DNA of 45,989 nt from Actinobacteria bacterium OV450 (GCA_001298555.1 LJCW01000347.1:1-45989); one strand, 5' to 3'. Positions 1 through 7,170 are shown, counted from the stretch's first letter. The notes: generated by a model from the sequence alone, not told the origin. Numbers and translations are program-made.

Positions 1-226
1 CGGCCGCCCGGGCCGCCGCCTCCGCCACGCCCGGCGGCTCCGCCCGGGCCGCCGCGCGGGGCCCGGCCCGGGCGGCGTCCACGCACCGGATCTGCGCGGC
101 CGCCGCCATCAACGCCCACACCAGCAGGGCCGCGAAGAGCACCAGCGCGGGGATCACCAGCGCGGCCTCCGCCGTCACATAACCCCGGTCGCCCGGGCCC
201 CGGCGCTTTCCCTCAGAACGGCACAT
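1..226 (-). CDS. TadE-like pilus assembly protein (partial, C-terminus outside window)
   Basis: Partial minus-strand gene of about 75 codons running off the left edge. The ATG (224-226) lies inside the end of the DUF4244 gene, a 14-base overlap typical of a translationally coupled pair. A short basic start is followed by a sequence close to VTAEAALVIPALVLF and a hydrophobic helix (roughly residues 18-42), then an Ala/Arg-rich stretch. The conserved Glu five residues after the Thr, leading into one membrane helix, is the pilin-like N-terminal signature of TadE/TadF minor pseudopilins, which are cleaved by a prepilin peptidase and assembled with the Tad machinery. Location at the end of a tad operon supports this. 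The C-terminal part cannot be seen, so TadE versus TadF cannot be decided. Confidence 0.75.
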   Translation of the reverse strand, partial: MCRSEGKRRGPGDRGYVTAEAALVIPALVLFAALLVWALMAAAAQIRCVDAARAGPRAAARAEPPGVAEAAARAA

Positions 227-410
227 CGAGCGCCTTCCCGATGGTCGACTGAAGGGCCGCGGAGACGACGTCACTCGTCACCACCTTGTACAGGACAGCC
301 GCGAATGCACACGCCGCGATCGTGCCCATGGCGTATTCGGAAGTGGACATGCCCGCGTCCTTCGCGCGACCGTTCAGCGCCGACCGCACACGAAACCAGA
401 TGATCCTCAT
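213..410 (-). CDS. DUF4244 family Flp/Tad pilin-like small membrane protein
   Basis: 65-residue protein: a basic N-terminus, then AGMSTSEYAMGTIAACAFAA, a hydrophobic helix (about residues 20-42) and a short C-terminal segment. The Gly-Met-Ser-Thr-Ser-Glu-Tyr stretch before a hydrophobic helix resembles the processing site and N-terminal helix of Flp-type pilins (mature residue Glu5). Streptomyces proteins of this size in tad loci belong to DUF4244. A ribosome site GGGAGG lies 5 bases before the ATG. The stop overlaps the start of the TadE-like gene, and a 128-base gap separates it from the TadC-like gene upstream, so it may have its own promoter. Likely role: major subunit of a Tad pilus or pseudopilus. 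Inference from family and context. Confidence 0.8.
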   Translation of the reverse strand: MRIIWFRVRSALNGRAKDAGMSTSEYAMGTIAACAFAAVLYKVVTSDVVSAALQSTIGKALDVPF

Positions 411-538
411 GACTGCCTCCCGTTGATATGTGTTTCTGACGTAGTCTCAGTGGCCATTGCAGAGGCCGATTTGAGATGTTCGAGGTCCCCGGTGTCTTTG
501 AGGTCCTCTTGTTTGAGGCCAGAGTTTCCGCTGTGACT

Positions 539-1315
539 TCAGGTGGAGGAGAGGAGGCCGGAAGCCATTCCGATCACCACCGGAGCGACTCCGACCGCGA
601 GAAAAGCGGGAAGGAAACACAACCCCACCGGAGCGGTGACGAGCACCGCCGCCCGCTGGGCCCTGGCCCCGGCCTGCCGGACCCGGTCCTCGCGCAGGGC
701 CGTCGCCAGCCGGGAGACCGGCTCCGCGGCCGGAGCCCCCGTGCGGGCGGCCCGCTCCAGGCATTCGGCGAGCGCCCGCGCTCCCGGTATCTCCGCCAGC
801 CTCCCCCATGCCGCCCCGGGTTCACCGCCGAGCCGCAGTTCGGCCCCGGCCAGCGCCAGCCGCTCGCCCACCGGGCCGCCCAGCGACTCCCCGACCGCCT
901 CCGCGGCCTCCACCGGAGCCGCACCGGCCGCCAGGCACGCGGCCAACAGATCGGCTGCCAAGGGCAACTGACGCTCCGCCTCCTGCGGATCCACCCCGGC
1001 CGGCGGCCGCGTCCGCCGCAGCCACCGCCACACCCCGATCGCCGCCGCGCAGCCGGCCAGTGCGCCCGCCACTCCGCCGACCAGCACCCAGGCCGCCAGC
1101 AGCGCCCCGGCGGGGCCGGCCCACGCTGTCACCGCCTCCCGTATCCGGGAGCCGACCACCGGCGCGCGCCGCTCCGGCCCCGCCGACAGCACCGCGGCGA
1201 TCCGGCGCCGGGCCGCCCTCGCCCGGACCTGCCCCGCCACCGCCGACGCCGTGCACAGCACCGCCGCCGCGAGGCACACCGCCATCCCCAGCCTGTGGAT
1301 GAGGAAACCGCCCAT
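539..1315 (-). CDS. Type II secretion system F family protein (TadC-like)
   Basis: 258-residue membrane protein, second of two adjacent GspF-domain genes. The start is the ATG overlapping the upstream TGA (ATGA, 1313-1317). An N-terminal helix (residues 5-25) is followed by an Arg-rich linker, a pair of hydrophobic stretches near residues 60-90, the GspF core containing QLPLAADLLAACLAAGAAP, and two C-terminal helices ending in VAPVVIGMASGLL. In Tad systems TadB and TadC form the inner-membrane platform that works with the TadA ATPase to extrude or retract pilin. Order ssd-cpaF-tadB-tadC-pilin-tadE is the standard actinobacterial arrangement. A much longer open frame crosses this region, but only this reading has membrane-protein composition. 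Confidence 0.85.
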   Translation of the reverse strand: MGGFLIHRLGMAVCLAAAVLCTASAVAGQVRARAARRRIAAVLSAGPERRAPVVGSRIREAVTAWAGPAGALLAAWVLVGGVAGALAGCAAAIGVWRWLRRTRPPAGVDPQEAERQLPLAADLLAACLAAGAAPVEAAEAVGESLGGPVGERLALAGAELRLGGEPGAAWGRLAEIPGARALAECLERAARTGAPAAEPVSRLATALREDRVRQAGARAQRAAVLVTAPVGLCFLPAFLAVGVAPVVIGMASGLLSST

Positions 1316-2199
1316 CACCGCTCCCCCGCCCGTACGATCCGCCGGCACCAGAGCAGCCCCAGTGCCTCGAGCACCCCGCCCGCCAGCAGACAGCCCCACC
1401 CCACGGGGGTGTGCAGCAGCACGTGCAGCGGATCCGCCCCGAGCCCGGTGCCGATCAGCAGGCCGACCAGCGGCAGCAGGGCCAGTACCGCCGTCGTCGA
1501 TCTGGCCCCCGCCAACTGGGCCCGCAGCGACTCCTGCCGGTCCCGTTCGGCCCGCAACGCCCCCTCCAGCCGGTCCAGCCCGGCGGCCAGCCCCGCGCCC
1601 CCGTCCACCGAGATCGACCAGCAGGCCGCCATCCCGGCCAGCCCTTCCGCGCCGGGCTCCCGCGCCGCCTGCCGCAACGCCGAGGGCACGTCCCCGCCGA
1701 ACGCCGCGGCGGCCAGCACCGCCGACTCCGCCGGGCCCGGACCGCCGGGGCCCGCGGCCGTCCGCCGCATCGCCGTCGTCAGCGCCTGCCCGGGCTGGGC
1801 ACCCGCCCGTAGTTCGCCCACCGCCGCCCCGCACAGCGCGATCACTCCGGCGGCCCGGGCAGCACGCGCCCGCTCCCGCCGGCGGACCCGCAGCCACCGC
1901 CGCACCAACGGCACCGCCGCCGCACCCGCCACCAGCGGGATGAGCGACCCGCCCAGCACGGCGACCACGAGTCCGGCCCCGAGGCAGGCCCACTCCCGCC
2001 ACCGCGCGGCCCGCACCCGGACCGCGATCACCAGCCGCTCGCGGCGCAGCGGGCCGTGGGGCAGCAGGGGTCCGCCCCCGGCCAGCACCACGCGGGCCCG
2101 CCGCGCCACCCGGTCTCCCCCGGCCAGCGCCCAGGCGGCCGTCCCCGCGCACAGCACCCCGGCGAACAGCGGCACCGGCACCGCGGCCACCGCGTTCAC
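1315..2199 (-). CDS. Type II secretion system F family protein (TadB-like)
   Basis: 294-residue integral membrane protein. I start it at the GTG (2197-2199) that overlaps the cpaF stop as GTGA; the open frame extends much further upstream, but that part is the shadow of cpaF. The first half has hydrophobic segments (about residues 3-25 and 58-85), then the GspF domain with the pattern VIALCGAAVGELRAGAQPG, an acidic/amphipathic helix bundle, and two closing helices (about residues 228-282, LLPLVGLLIGTGLGADPLH and WGCLLAGGVLEALGLLW). Function by family: platform protein of the Tad pilus/secretion machine beside TadC. Overlapping codons on both sides indicate strict translational coupling. Confidence 0.85.
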   Translation of the reverse strand: MNAVAAVPVPLFAGVLCAGTAAWALAGGDRVARRARVVLAGGGPLLPHGPLRRERLVIAVRVRAARWREWACLGAGLVVAVLGGSLIPLVAGAAAVPLVRRWLRVRRRERARAARAAGVIALCGAAVGELRAGAQPGQALTTAMRRTAAGPGGPGPAESAVLAAAAFGGDVPSALRQAAREPGAEGLAGMAACWSISVDGGAGLAAGLDRLEGALRAERDRQESLRAQLAGARSTTAVLALLPLVGLLIGTGLGADPLHVLLHTPVGWGCLLAGGVLEALGLLWCRRIVRAGER

Positions 2200-3344
2200 C
2201 GCGCACCCCGCAGCAGCGGACGCAGCCGCTCCCAGCCCGGCTCCCGCACGAAGCCCCGGGCGGACCAGCGCAGCGCCGGCACCGTGACCACCAGTCCGGC
2301 GGCGTCCCGGTCCAGTACGTGCACCTCGGCCACGCGGCGCCGCCCCGCCCGGTCCCGGACCAGATGGACGACGAGGGTCAGTGCGGCCGCCAACTGGCTG
2401 TGCAGGGCGGCCCGGTCGAGCCCGGCGGACGTCCCGAGCGCCTCCATCCGGGCAGGTACGTGCGCGGCGGCATTGGCGTGCACGGTGCCGCAGCCGCCTT
2501 CGTGGCCCGTGTTCAAAGCCGCCAGGAGATCGGCCACTTCGGCGCCCCGGACCTCGCCGACGACCAGCCGGTCGGGGCGCATCCGCAGTGCCTGCCGGAC
2601 CAGGTCCGCCAGGGTGACCAGACCGGCCCCCTCCTGATTGGCGGGCCGCGTCTCCAGCCGCACCACGTGCGGATGGTCGGGGCGCAGCTCGGCCGAGTCC
2701 TCGGCCAGGACGATCCGCTCGCCGGGGCCGACCAGCCCCAACAGGGCGCTGAGCAGCGTGGTCTTGCCGGTGCCCGTCCCGCCGGAGACGAGGAAGGACA
2801 GCCTGGCCTCGATCACGTCCCGGAGCAGCCGCTGGCCGCCGGGCGGCAGGGTGCCCGCCTCGACGAGCTCGTCCAGTGTGAACGCCCTCGGCCGCACCAC
2901 CCGCAGCGACAAGCAGGCCGAGCCGACCGCCACCGGCGGCAGCACGGCGTGCAGCCGGGTGCCGTCCGGCATCCGGGCGTCCACCCAGGGCCTGGCGTCG
3001 TCCAGTCGGCGGCCCGCGACGGCGGCCAGCCGCTGGGCGAGCCTGCGGACGGCGTCGGCGTCCCGGAAGGTCACCCCGGTCAGCTCCAGTCCGCCGCCGC
3101 GGTCCACCCACACCCGGTCCGGGGCGGCCACCAGGACATCGGTGACCCCCGGGTCGGCGAGCAGCGCCTCCAGCGGGCCCGCGCCGACCAGTTCGGACCG
3201 CAACTCGGCGGCCACGCCCAGCACTTCCGCATCGCCGAGCAACCGGCCCTGTGCCCGCAGGGCGGCCGCCACCCGGGCCGGGGTCGGCTCCGCCCCGCTC
3301 TCGGCGAGCCGCCGGCGCACCGCGTCCAGGAGTACGGCGCTCAT
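2196..3344 (-). CDS. CpaF/TadA family pilus assembly ATPase
   Basis: 382-residue secretion ATPase. The Walker A motif GGTGTGKTT is at about residues 188-196, an Asp-box-like LAEDSAEL near 213, Walker B-like RLVVGEVRG at about 259-267, and the His-box GTVHAN near 286. This set is characteristic of the VirB11/TadA/CpaF family of hexameric ATPases, which power pilin assembly at the inner membrane. The N-terminal 100 residues form the usual alpha/beta sensor domain. The ATG overlaps the ssd stop (ATGA), and the stop overlaps the TadB start. Length is slightly short for TadA/CpaF (often 400-450), the difference being a compact N-terminus. High confidence for the family; the substrate is inferred to be the adjacent DUF4244 peptide. 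Confidence 0.93.
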   Translation of the reverse strand: MSAVLLDAVRRRLAESGAEPTPARVAAALRAQGRLLGDAEVLGVAAELRSELVGAGPLEALLADPGVTDVLVAAPDRVWVDRGGGLELTGVTFRDADAVRRLAQRLAAVAGRRLDDARPWVDARMPDGTRLHAVLPPVAVGSACLSLRVVRPRAFTLDELVEAGTLPPGGQRLLRDVIEARLSFLVSGGTGTGKTTLLSALLGLVGPGERIVLAEDSAELRPDHPHVVRLETRPANQEGAGLVTLADLVRQALRMRPDRLVVGEVRGAEVADLLAALNTGHEGGCGTVHANAAAHVPARMEALGTSAGLDRAALHSQLAAALTLVVHLVRDRAGRRRVAEVHVLDRDAAGLVVTVPALRWSARGFVREPGWERLRPLLRGAR

Positions 3345-4564
3345 GCCGTCACCCCCTGGGCGGGACCGAGCGCCCGCCGCCAGAAGCCGTCGCAGAACCG
3401 GGCCAGAGCGCCCCGCCCCTGCCCGCCCGGTGGCTCCCCCTCGGCGACCCGTCCCGGGAGCCCCACCTCGACCGGCACCTCCCCGGCCAGCGGCACCCCC
3501 AGCAGCCCGGCCACCGCTTCGGCGTCGAGTCCGCCCGGGCAGCGGCCCCGTACGACCACGCGGACGTCCCGGGCCACCATCCGCACCCCGGCCGCGACCC
3601 GCCCGGCGGCGGCCACCGCCCGCAACTCGCCCGGCACGACCATCAGCACCAGGTCGAGCTGCGCCAGCGCCTCGGCCACTGCTTCGTCCACCCGCCGGGG
3701 CAGGTCGACCACCACCACCCCGCCCCGGCGGCGCGCGGCGGCCAGCACCGAGCGCATCGCCGCGGGCGGCACCACCACCCGGTCCCCGCGGTCCCAGCTG
3801 AGCACCCGCAGGGCGTGCAGCTCCGGCAGGGACTCCTCCAGCGCGCCGGCGCCCACCCGGCCCCGCGAGCCGGCGAAGTCCGGCCAGCGCAGTCCTTCGG
3901 CGCCCTCTCCGCCGAGCAGCACGTCCATGCCGCCGCCGAGCGGGTCACCGTCGACGAGGATGGTCCGCTCCCCGGCCCGGGCGGCCCGCAGGGCGAGTGC
4001 GCATGCCAGGGTGGAGGCGCCGGCTCCGCCGCTGCCGCCGATCACCCCGACGGCGAGGGCGGGTTCCCCGGCGCCCTCCACCACGTCGGCGATGCGGTCG
4101 ACGAGCCGGCTCTCGGCGTCGGGGAGGCGCAGCACCTCCTCGGCGCCGATCTCCACCGCCCTCTGCCAGACGAGGGGATCGTCCGTGTCCCTGCCGACGA
4201 GCAGCACGCCGGCCCGGCGCGGGGCCCCGCGCACCCGGCGGGCGGCGTCGTCCCCCACGAGCACGAGCGGCGCGGACTCCCAGCCGACGCCCCCACCCGC
4301 CTCCGGGGCCTCACCGGAGCCACCCTCGCCCCGCCCGCCGCTTGTGTCCCCTTCGCCTCCGCTTTGCTCGGGCACCGCATGGTGCACGTGCGGCTCGGCG
4401 CCCGCGGCCGCACACAGCCGCAGCAGGTCGTCGAGCAGCAGCGGGTCCTCCGTGATGATCAGCGGTCGGCCTGCGGCGGGCCCGGGCCCGCCCGGAGCGC
4501 CCAATGGCCTGATTCCACCTGCTTCCACTCGCTGCGGCACTTCACACGACTTCGATCCAGCCAC
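3341..4564 (-). CDS. ssd: Septum-site-determining-like / CpaE-like MinD-family ATPase (Ssd)
   Basis: 407 residues from the GTG at 4562-4564, which follows AAGGGGGCGGAG; an upstream ATG at 4735 would add a poorly conserved leader. The N-terminal receiver-like half contains RPLIITEDPLLLDDLLRLC and a Gly/Glu-rich linker; the C-terminal half is a MinD/ParA-type ATPase with a deviant P-loop GGSGGAGASTLA (about 176-187) and the VDGDPLGGGMD switch near 204. CpaE proteins position Tad pili at the cell pole, and the mycobacterial homologue Ssd influences division. It heads the tad operon and is divergent from the HAD gene; two DnaA-box-like sequences lie about 100 bases upstream. The normal second Lys of the P-loop is replaced by Ala, as is common in this subfamily. 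Confidence 0.85.
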   Translation of the reverse strand: MAGSKSCEVPQRVEAGGIRPLGAPGGPGPAAGRPLIITEDPLLLDDLLRLCAAAGAEPHVHHAVPEQSGGEGDTSGGRGEGGSGEAPEAGGGVGWESAPLVLVGDDAARRVRGAPRRAGVLLVGRDTDDPLVWQRAVEIGAEEVLRLPDAESRLVDRIADVVEGAGEPALAVGVIGGSGGAGASTLACALALRAARAGERTILVDGDPLGGGMDVLLGGEGAEGLRWPDFAGSRGRVGAGALEESLPELHALRVLSWDRGDRVVVPPAAMRSVLAAARRRGGVVVVDLPRRVDEAVAEALAQLDLVLMVVPGELRAVAAAGRVAAGVRMVARDVRVVVRGRCPGGLDAEAVAGLLGVPLAGEVPVEVGLPGRVAEGEPPGGQGRGALARFCDGFWRRALGPAQGVTA

Positions 4565-4665
4565 GATCTCCGCCCCCTTCTCACGGCAAATCCCGCCACC
4601 GCGGACTTCGCGGCTGGAATCACCGTGCAAGGTTCCGGAAAAAGAAGTGGATCTTGCCTGAAAAC

Positions 4666-4692
4666 TGTGGACAACGGGTGCCCTGTGAATAA
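4666..4692. promoter_or_regulatory. Two DnaA-box-like nonamers upstream of the tad operon
   Basis: On the minus strand 4666-4674 reads TTGTCCACA, the preferred Streptomyces DnaA box, and 4684-4692 reads TTATTCACA, the classical E. coli consensus. They have the same orientation with starts 18 bases apart, and they sit 102-128 bases upstream of the ssd start. The match is seen directly. That DnaA binds here is inference. Confidence 0.5.
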
Positions 4693-4859
4693 CTCCGTCA
4701 CCCTCACAGGTGAGTTCCGGAGCGCGGCGGAACAACTACGCAGAGTTACGAGTCTTAAGGAGTGAGGGCCTTCGCCACGCAGGGCCCGCCGAGGAAGGAG
4801 GGGCTGCGGAATGGTCACTTGGGGCCGAAGGCAGGGACGCGAACCGCGTCCGGACATGC

Positions 4860-4894
4860 GACGACCCCCGCCGGGGGGGAGAGCGGGGGTCGTC
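4860..4894. other. 12-bp perfect inverted repeat (hairpin) in a divergent promoter region
   Basis: Arms GACGACCCCCGC (4860-4871) and GCGGGGGTCGTC (4883-4894) with an 11-base G-rich loop. It looks like a terminator stem but has no T-run and lies between two divergent genes, where no known transcript should end. It may end an unannotated small RNA, or act as a 5' leader element of the HAD gene. Confidence 0.5.
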
Positions 4895-5041
4895 CCCACG
4901 GTCCGACTCGGGGGGGGAGGAGCCAGACCGGGTTAGCACGGTCGCGAACGATCCGTGACTTCCATGGTGTACCCGAGAGCCTTCTCAGGCAAACCCACGC
5001 GCCACACCTTACGCCGAATGGTGGGCGCATATGCTCGGGGC

Positions 5042-5896
5042 GTGGAAATCCAGCCCTTGCCGCACTCGTCGCCCCGCACCGCCGCCTTCTTCGACCTGGA
5101 CAAGACGGTCATTGCGAAGTCGAGCACTCTGACGTTCAGCAAGTCCTTCTACCACGGCGGCCTGATCAACCGCCGAGCCGTGCTGCGCACCGCCTACACC
5201 CAGTTCATCTACCTGGCCGGCGGCGCCGACCACGATCAGATGGAGCGGATGCGCGAGTACCTGTCCTCCCTCTGCAAGGGGTGGAACGTCCAGCAGGTGC
5301 GGGAGATCGTCGCCGAGACCCTGCACGACCTCATCGACCCGCTGATCTACGACGAGGCCGCCTCCCTCATCGAGGCCCACCACACGGCGGGCCGCGACGT
5401 GGTGATCGTGTCGACCTCCGGAGCCGAGGTCGTGGAGCCCATCGGCGAGATGCTCGGCGCGGACCGGGTCGTCGCCACGCGCATGGTCATCGGCGAGGAC
5501 GGCTGCTTCACGGGCGAGATCGAGTACTACGCGTACGGGCCCACCAAGGCCGAGGCCGTGCGGGAGCTCGCGGAGTCCGAGGGGTACGACCTCGCGCGCT
5601 GCTACGCGTACAGCGACTCGGTGACGGACATCCCGATGCTGGAGGCGGTCGGGCACCCGCACGCGGTCAACCCCGACCGGGCGCTGCGCAAGGAAGCCGT
5701 GGCGCGGGAGTGGCCGGTGCTGGTGTTCAACCGGCCGGTGCGGCTGAAGCAGCGGCTGCCCGGGCTGTCGATGCCGGCCCGCCCCGCACTGGTCGCCGCC
5801 GCGGCCGTGGGGGCGGCGGCGGCCACCGCCGGCCTGGTCTGGTACGCGAGCCGGCGCCGGGCGAGCGCCCTGGCCGCGGTCGCGACGTCCGCCTGA
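5042..5896 (+). CDS. HAD-superfamily hydrolase, subfamily IB (PSPase/CicA-like), C-terminal membrane helix
   Basis: 284 residues from the GTG at 5042, chosen because TATGCT (5030-5035) ends 6 bases before it, as in leaderless Streptomyces genes; ATGs at 5018 and 4955 are in frame but lack a ribosome site. HAD motif I is FFDLDKT (Asp nucleophile about residue 18 with the second Asp two residues on), motif II VIVSTSG, motif III Lys in YGPTKAEA, and motif IV YAYSDSVTDIPML. This set fits phosphoserine-phosphatase-like subfamily IB enzymes acting on small phosphomonoesters. A hydrophobic helix (about 256-276, ending in Arg-rich RRRAS) suggests anchoring to the membrane. Streptomyces orthologues have been linked to morphological differentiation. 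The substrate is unknown. Confidence 0.85.
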   Translation: MEIQPLPHSSPRTAAFFDLDKTVIAKSSTLTFSKSFYHGGLINRRAVLRTAYTQFIYLAGGADHDQMERMREYLSSLCKGWNVQQVREIVAETLHDLIDPLIYDEAASLIEAHHTAGRDVVIVSTSGAEVVEPIGEMLGADRVVATRMVIGEDGCFTGEIEYYAYGPTKAEAVRELAESEGYDLARCYAYSDSVTDIPMLEAVGHPHAVNPDRALRKEAVAREWPVLVFNRPVRLKQRLPGLSMPARPALVAAAAVGAAAATAGLVWYASRRRASALAAVATSA

Positions 5897-5978
5897 CCGC
5901 AGCCCGCCCCGAGCTGCCCGAATGCTCTGATCTGCCCGAATGCGCGCTGTCGCATTCGCCCTGAGGTGTCCTGGAAAG

Positions 5979-6215
5979 TAAAAAAAATGGGCAGGGGTTC
6001 CGCTTGTCTCCCAAGCGGAGTACAAAGGAGTCAACGGCCCGCGAGACCAAAGAACATCCGAGAGGATCATCTTTAAAACGCAGTAAGGCCCACGGACCGA
6101 AGCATGAACGCCGAGCACCCACGCGACGTCGACCCGTCGATTACGGGCCAGCCGCACCAGGTGACGGGCAAAGTTCCCGACCTGATGGGCAACCATCGAG
6201 GACGCTTGGTAACTG
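5979..6215 (-). ncRNA. Candidate 6S-like small RNA (scr3559-type locus)
   Basis: Minus-strand RNA, boundaries approximate. Its 3' end has a stem TCCGCTTG/CAAGCGGA (6012-6019 with 5999-6006) and, 11 bases later, eight consecutive U residues (5987-5980), rare in this genome. Reading 5' to 3', co-linear paired blocks form one rod: 6190-6186 with 6092-6088, 6176-6173 with 6109-6106, 6169-6167 with 6112-6110, 6163-6160 with 6119-6116, 6155-6151 with 6127-6123, and 6147-6143 with 6137-6133. A large asymmetric bubble (9 and 13 bases) lies between the first two blocks. CCAAGCG (6209-6203) can also pair with 6017-6011, competing with the terminator. A rod with a central bubble is the 6S architecture. 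S. coelicolor is known to carry the 6S-like RNA scr3559 at the corresponding position. 6S RNA sequesters RNA polymerase. Structure was read by eye, not folded. Confidence 0.55.
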
Positions 6216-6228
6216 GGCGTGAATGCCA

Positions 6229-6260
6229 GCGGCGACACCAGAGCAAGACGGTGTCGCCGC
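6229..6260 (-). terminator. Hairpin downstream of the Fic-like gene
   Basis: Perfect 11-bp stem GCGGCGACACC (6229-6239) and GGTGTCGCCGC (6250-6260), 10-base loop, no T-run. It lies about 90 bases after the Fic-like stop and just upstream of the RNA candidate, so it could insulate the two minus-strand units. Confidence 0.5.
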
Positions 6261-6348
6261 AACCCTGTCCGGACCGTTTCAGCCCGTCCGCGCCCTCAGC
6301 CCGTCCGGACCCTCAGGCCGTCCGGGCCGTTCGAGCCCGTCCCGGCCC

Positions 6349-7170
6349 TCAGGCCGCGCCGCGCTGCAGGGCCTCGCAGACCGCCGTCGACTCGCGCACC
6401 CCGAGCTCGATCGCCCGGCCGCAGTGCGCGATCCAGGCCGCCATCCCCTCTGCCGTGCCCGACGCGTAGCCCTCGAACGCCGCCAGGTACGCCTCGCGCC
6501 CCTGCTCCGCGTGACCGACCTCCGCCGGGCAGATCGCCTTCGGGTCCAGACCGCTGTTGATCAGCACGATCCGCTCCGCCGCCCGCGCGACCAGCCCGTT
6601 GTACGAGCCGAACGGACGCAGCGCCAGCAGCTCGCCGTGCACCACCGCCGACGTGACCAGCGCCGGGGCCGAGCCACCCGCGATGATCAGCCGGGACAGC
6701 CCGTCCAGCCGGCCGGCCACCTCGTCCGCGCTCGGCAGGGGCGCCGTGACGAAGGGTTCGTCCACCGGTTCGCCCGCCAGGCGCGGGCGGCCCACCACGT
6801 CACCGTCGGCCGTCGAGCCCGACGCCACCAGGTGCAGGCGCGCCAGCACCCGCAGCGGCGACTGCCGCCAGATGCTCAGCAGCTGCCCGGCCTCCGCCGT
6901 CAGCCTCAGCGCCGCGCCCACCGTGCGGGCCTCCGCCTCCGCCCCGAAGTCCGTCCGGCGGCGCACCTCCTCCAGCGCCCAGTCCGCCCCGGACAGCGCC
7001 GCACTCCCGCGGGCTCCGCGCAACGCGGCCTCCGAGGTGATCTCCCCGCTGCGCCGGCGCATCACGCGGTGGCCGTAGACGCGGTCCACGGCCTTGCGTA
7101 CGGAATCGACGGCTTCGGCGACACCCGGGAGCGAACCCAGGGCGGCCAGCGGGTCAGAAGCGCTACTCAT
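6349..7170 (-). CDS. Fic/DOC-like protein with degenerate active-site motif
   Basis: 273 residues from the ATG at 7168-7170; TAGGCT (7184-7179) ends 8 bases before it, suggesting a leaderless transcript. The mostly helical protein carries HGELLALRPFGSYNGLVARA at about 178-197. This aligns with the Fic core HPFx(D/E)GNGRxxR, keeping Pro-Phe, Asn-Gly and the last Arg, but the catalytic His is Arg, the acidic residue is Ser, and the Arg after Gly is Leu. A GSAALSG stretch near residue 55 is reminiscent of the N-terminal SSxIEG inhibitory element. Streptomyces orthologues are often labelled oxidoreductase, which I cannot support: no nucleotide-binding Rossmann motif is visible. Probably non-AMPylating; may bind nucleotides or act as a scaffold. 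It is separated by 109 bases from the divergent ATPase gene. Confidence 0.6.
   Translation of the reverse strand: MSSASDPLAALGSLPGVAEAVDSVRKAVDRVYGHRVMRRRSGEITSEAALRGARGSAALSGADWALEEVRRRTDFGAEAEARTVGAALRLTAEAGQLLSIWRQSPLRVLARLHLVASGSTADGDVVGRPRLAGEPVDEPFVTAPLPSADEVAGRLDGLSRLIIAGGSAPALVTSAVVHGELLALRPFGSYNGLVARAAERIVLINSGLDPKAICPAEVGHAEQGREAYLAAFEGYASGTAEGMAAWIAHCGRAIELGVRESTAVCEALQRGAA

Larger units (their letters stand above)
4565..5041. other. Divergent intergenic region between ssd and the HAD gene (477 bases)
   Basis: No convincing protein gene. It holds the promoter side of the tad operon, paired DnaA-box-like sites (4666-4692), a small hairpin GGACGCG-aac-CGCGTCC (4835-4851), a strong 12-bp inverted repeat at 4860-4894, G-rich runs (4909-4920) and, just before the HAD start, a TATGCT hexamer (5030-5035). 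Short open frames here lack a plausible ribosome site and show no recognisable protein. Confidence 0.6.
5897..6348. other. Intergenic region after the HAD gene holding the 6S-like RNA and a terminator
   Basis: No protein gene supported. From left: a short GC-rich tail after the HAD stop, an A-run (5980-5987, the terminator T-run of the minus-strand RNA), the RNA candidate, a hairpin at 6229-6260, and a C-rich stretch with repeated CCGTCCGG-type words (about 6263-6345). AT-rich patches around 6050-6080 are unusual for this window and fit a structured RNA rather than coding sequence. Confidence 0.6.

Noticed and set aside
407..457. 16-codon leader-like frame (MATETTSETHINGRQS) ending in an ATGA overlap with the DUF4244 start
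   Set aside because: No ribosome site and too short to judge; overlap of this kind occurs by chance. Kept only as a possible translational coupling peptide.
476..2287. Very long open frame on the plus strand across the tad genes (about 600 codons), and a 555-codon minus frame at 539-2206
   Set aside because: Both are composition shadows in high-GC DNA: Arg/Pro/Ala-rich translations with no family pattern. The overlapping minus-strand frames with ATGA/GTGA junctions and membrane-protein composition are the real genes.
4710..4958. 82-codon plus frame upstream of the HAD gene
   Set aside because: It runs through the strong hairpin and G-rich runs, has no ribosome site and no recognisable protein pattern.
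5009..6262. 417-codon minus frame antisense to the HAD gene and through the RNA candidate
   Set aside because: Its first third lies in the structured RNA region and the rest is antisense to a well-supported gene; translation is Arg/Gly/His-rich nonsense.
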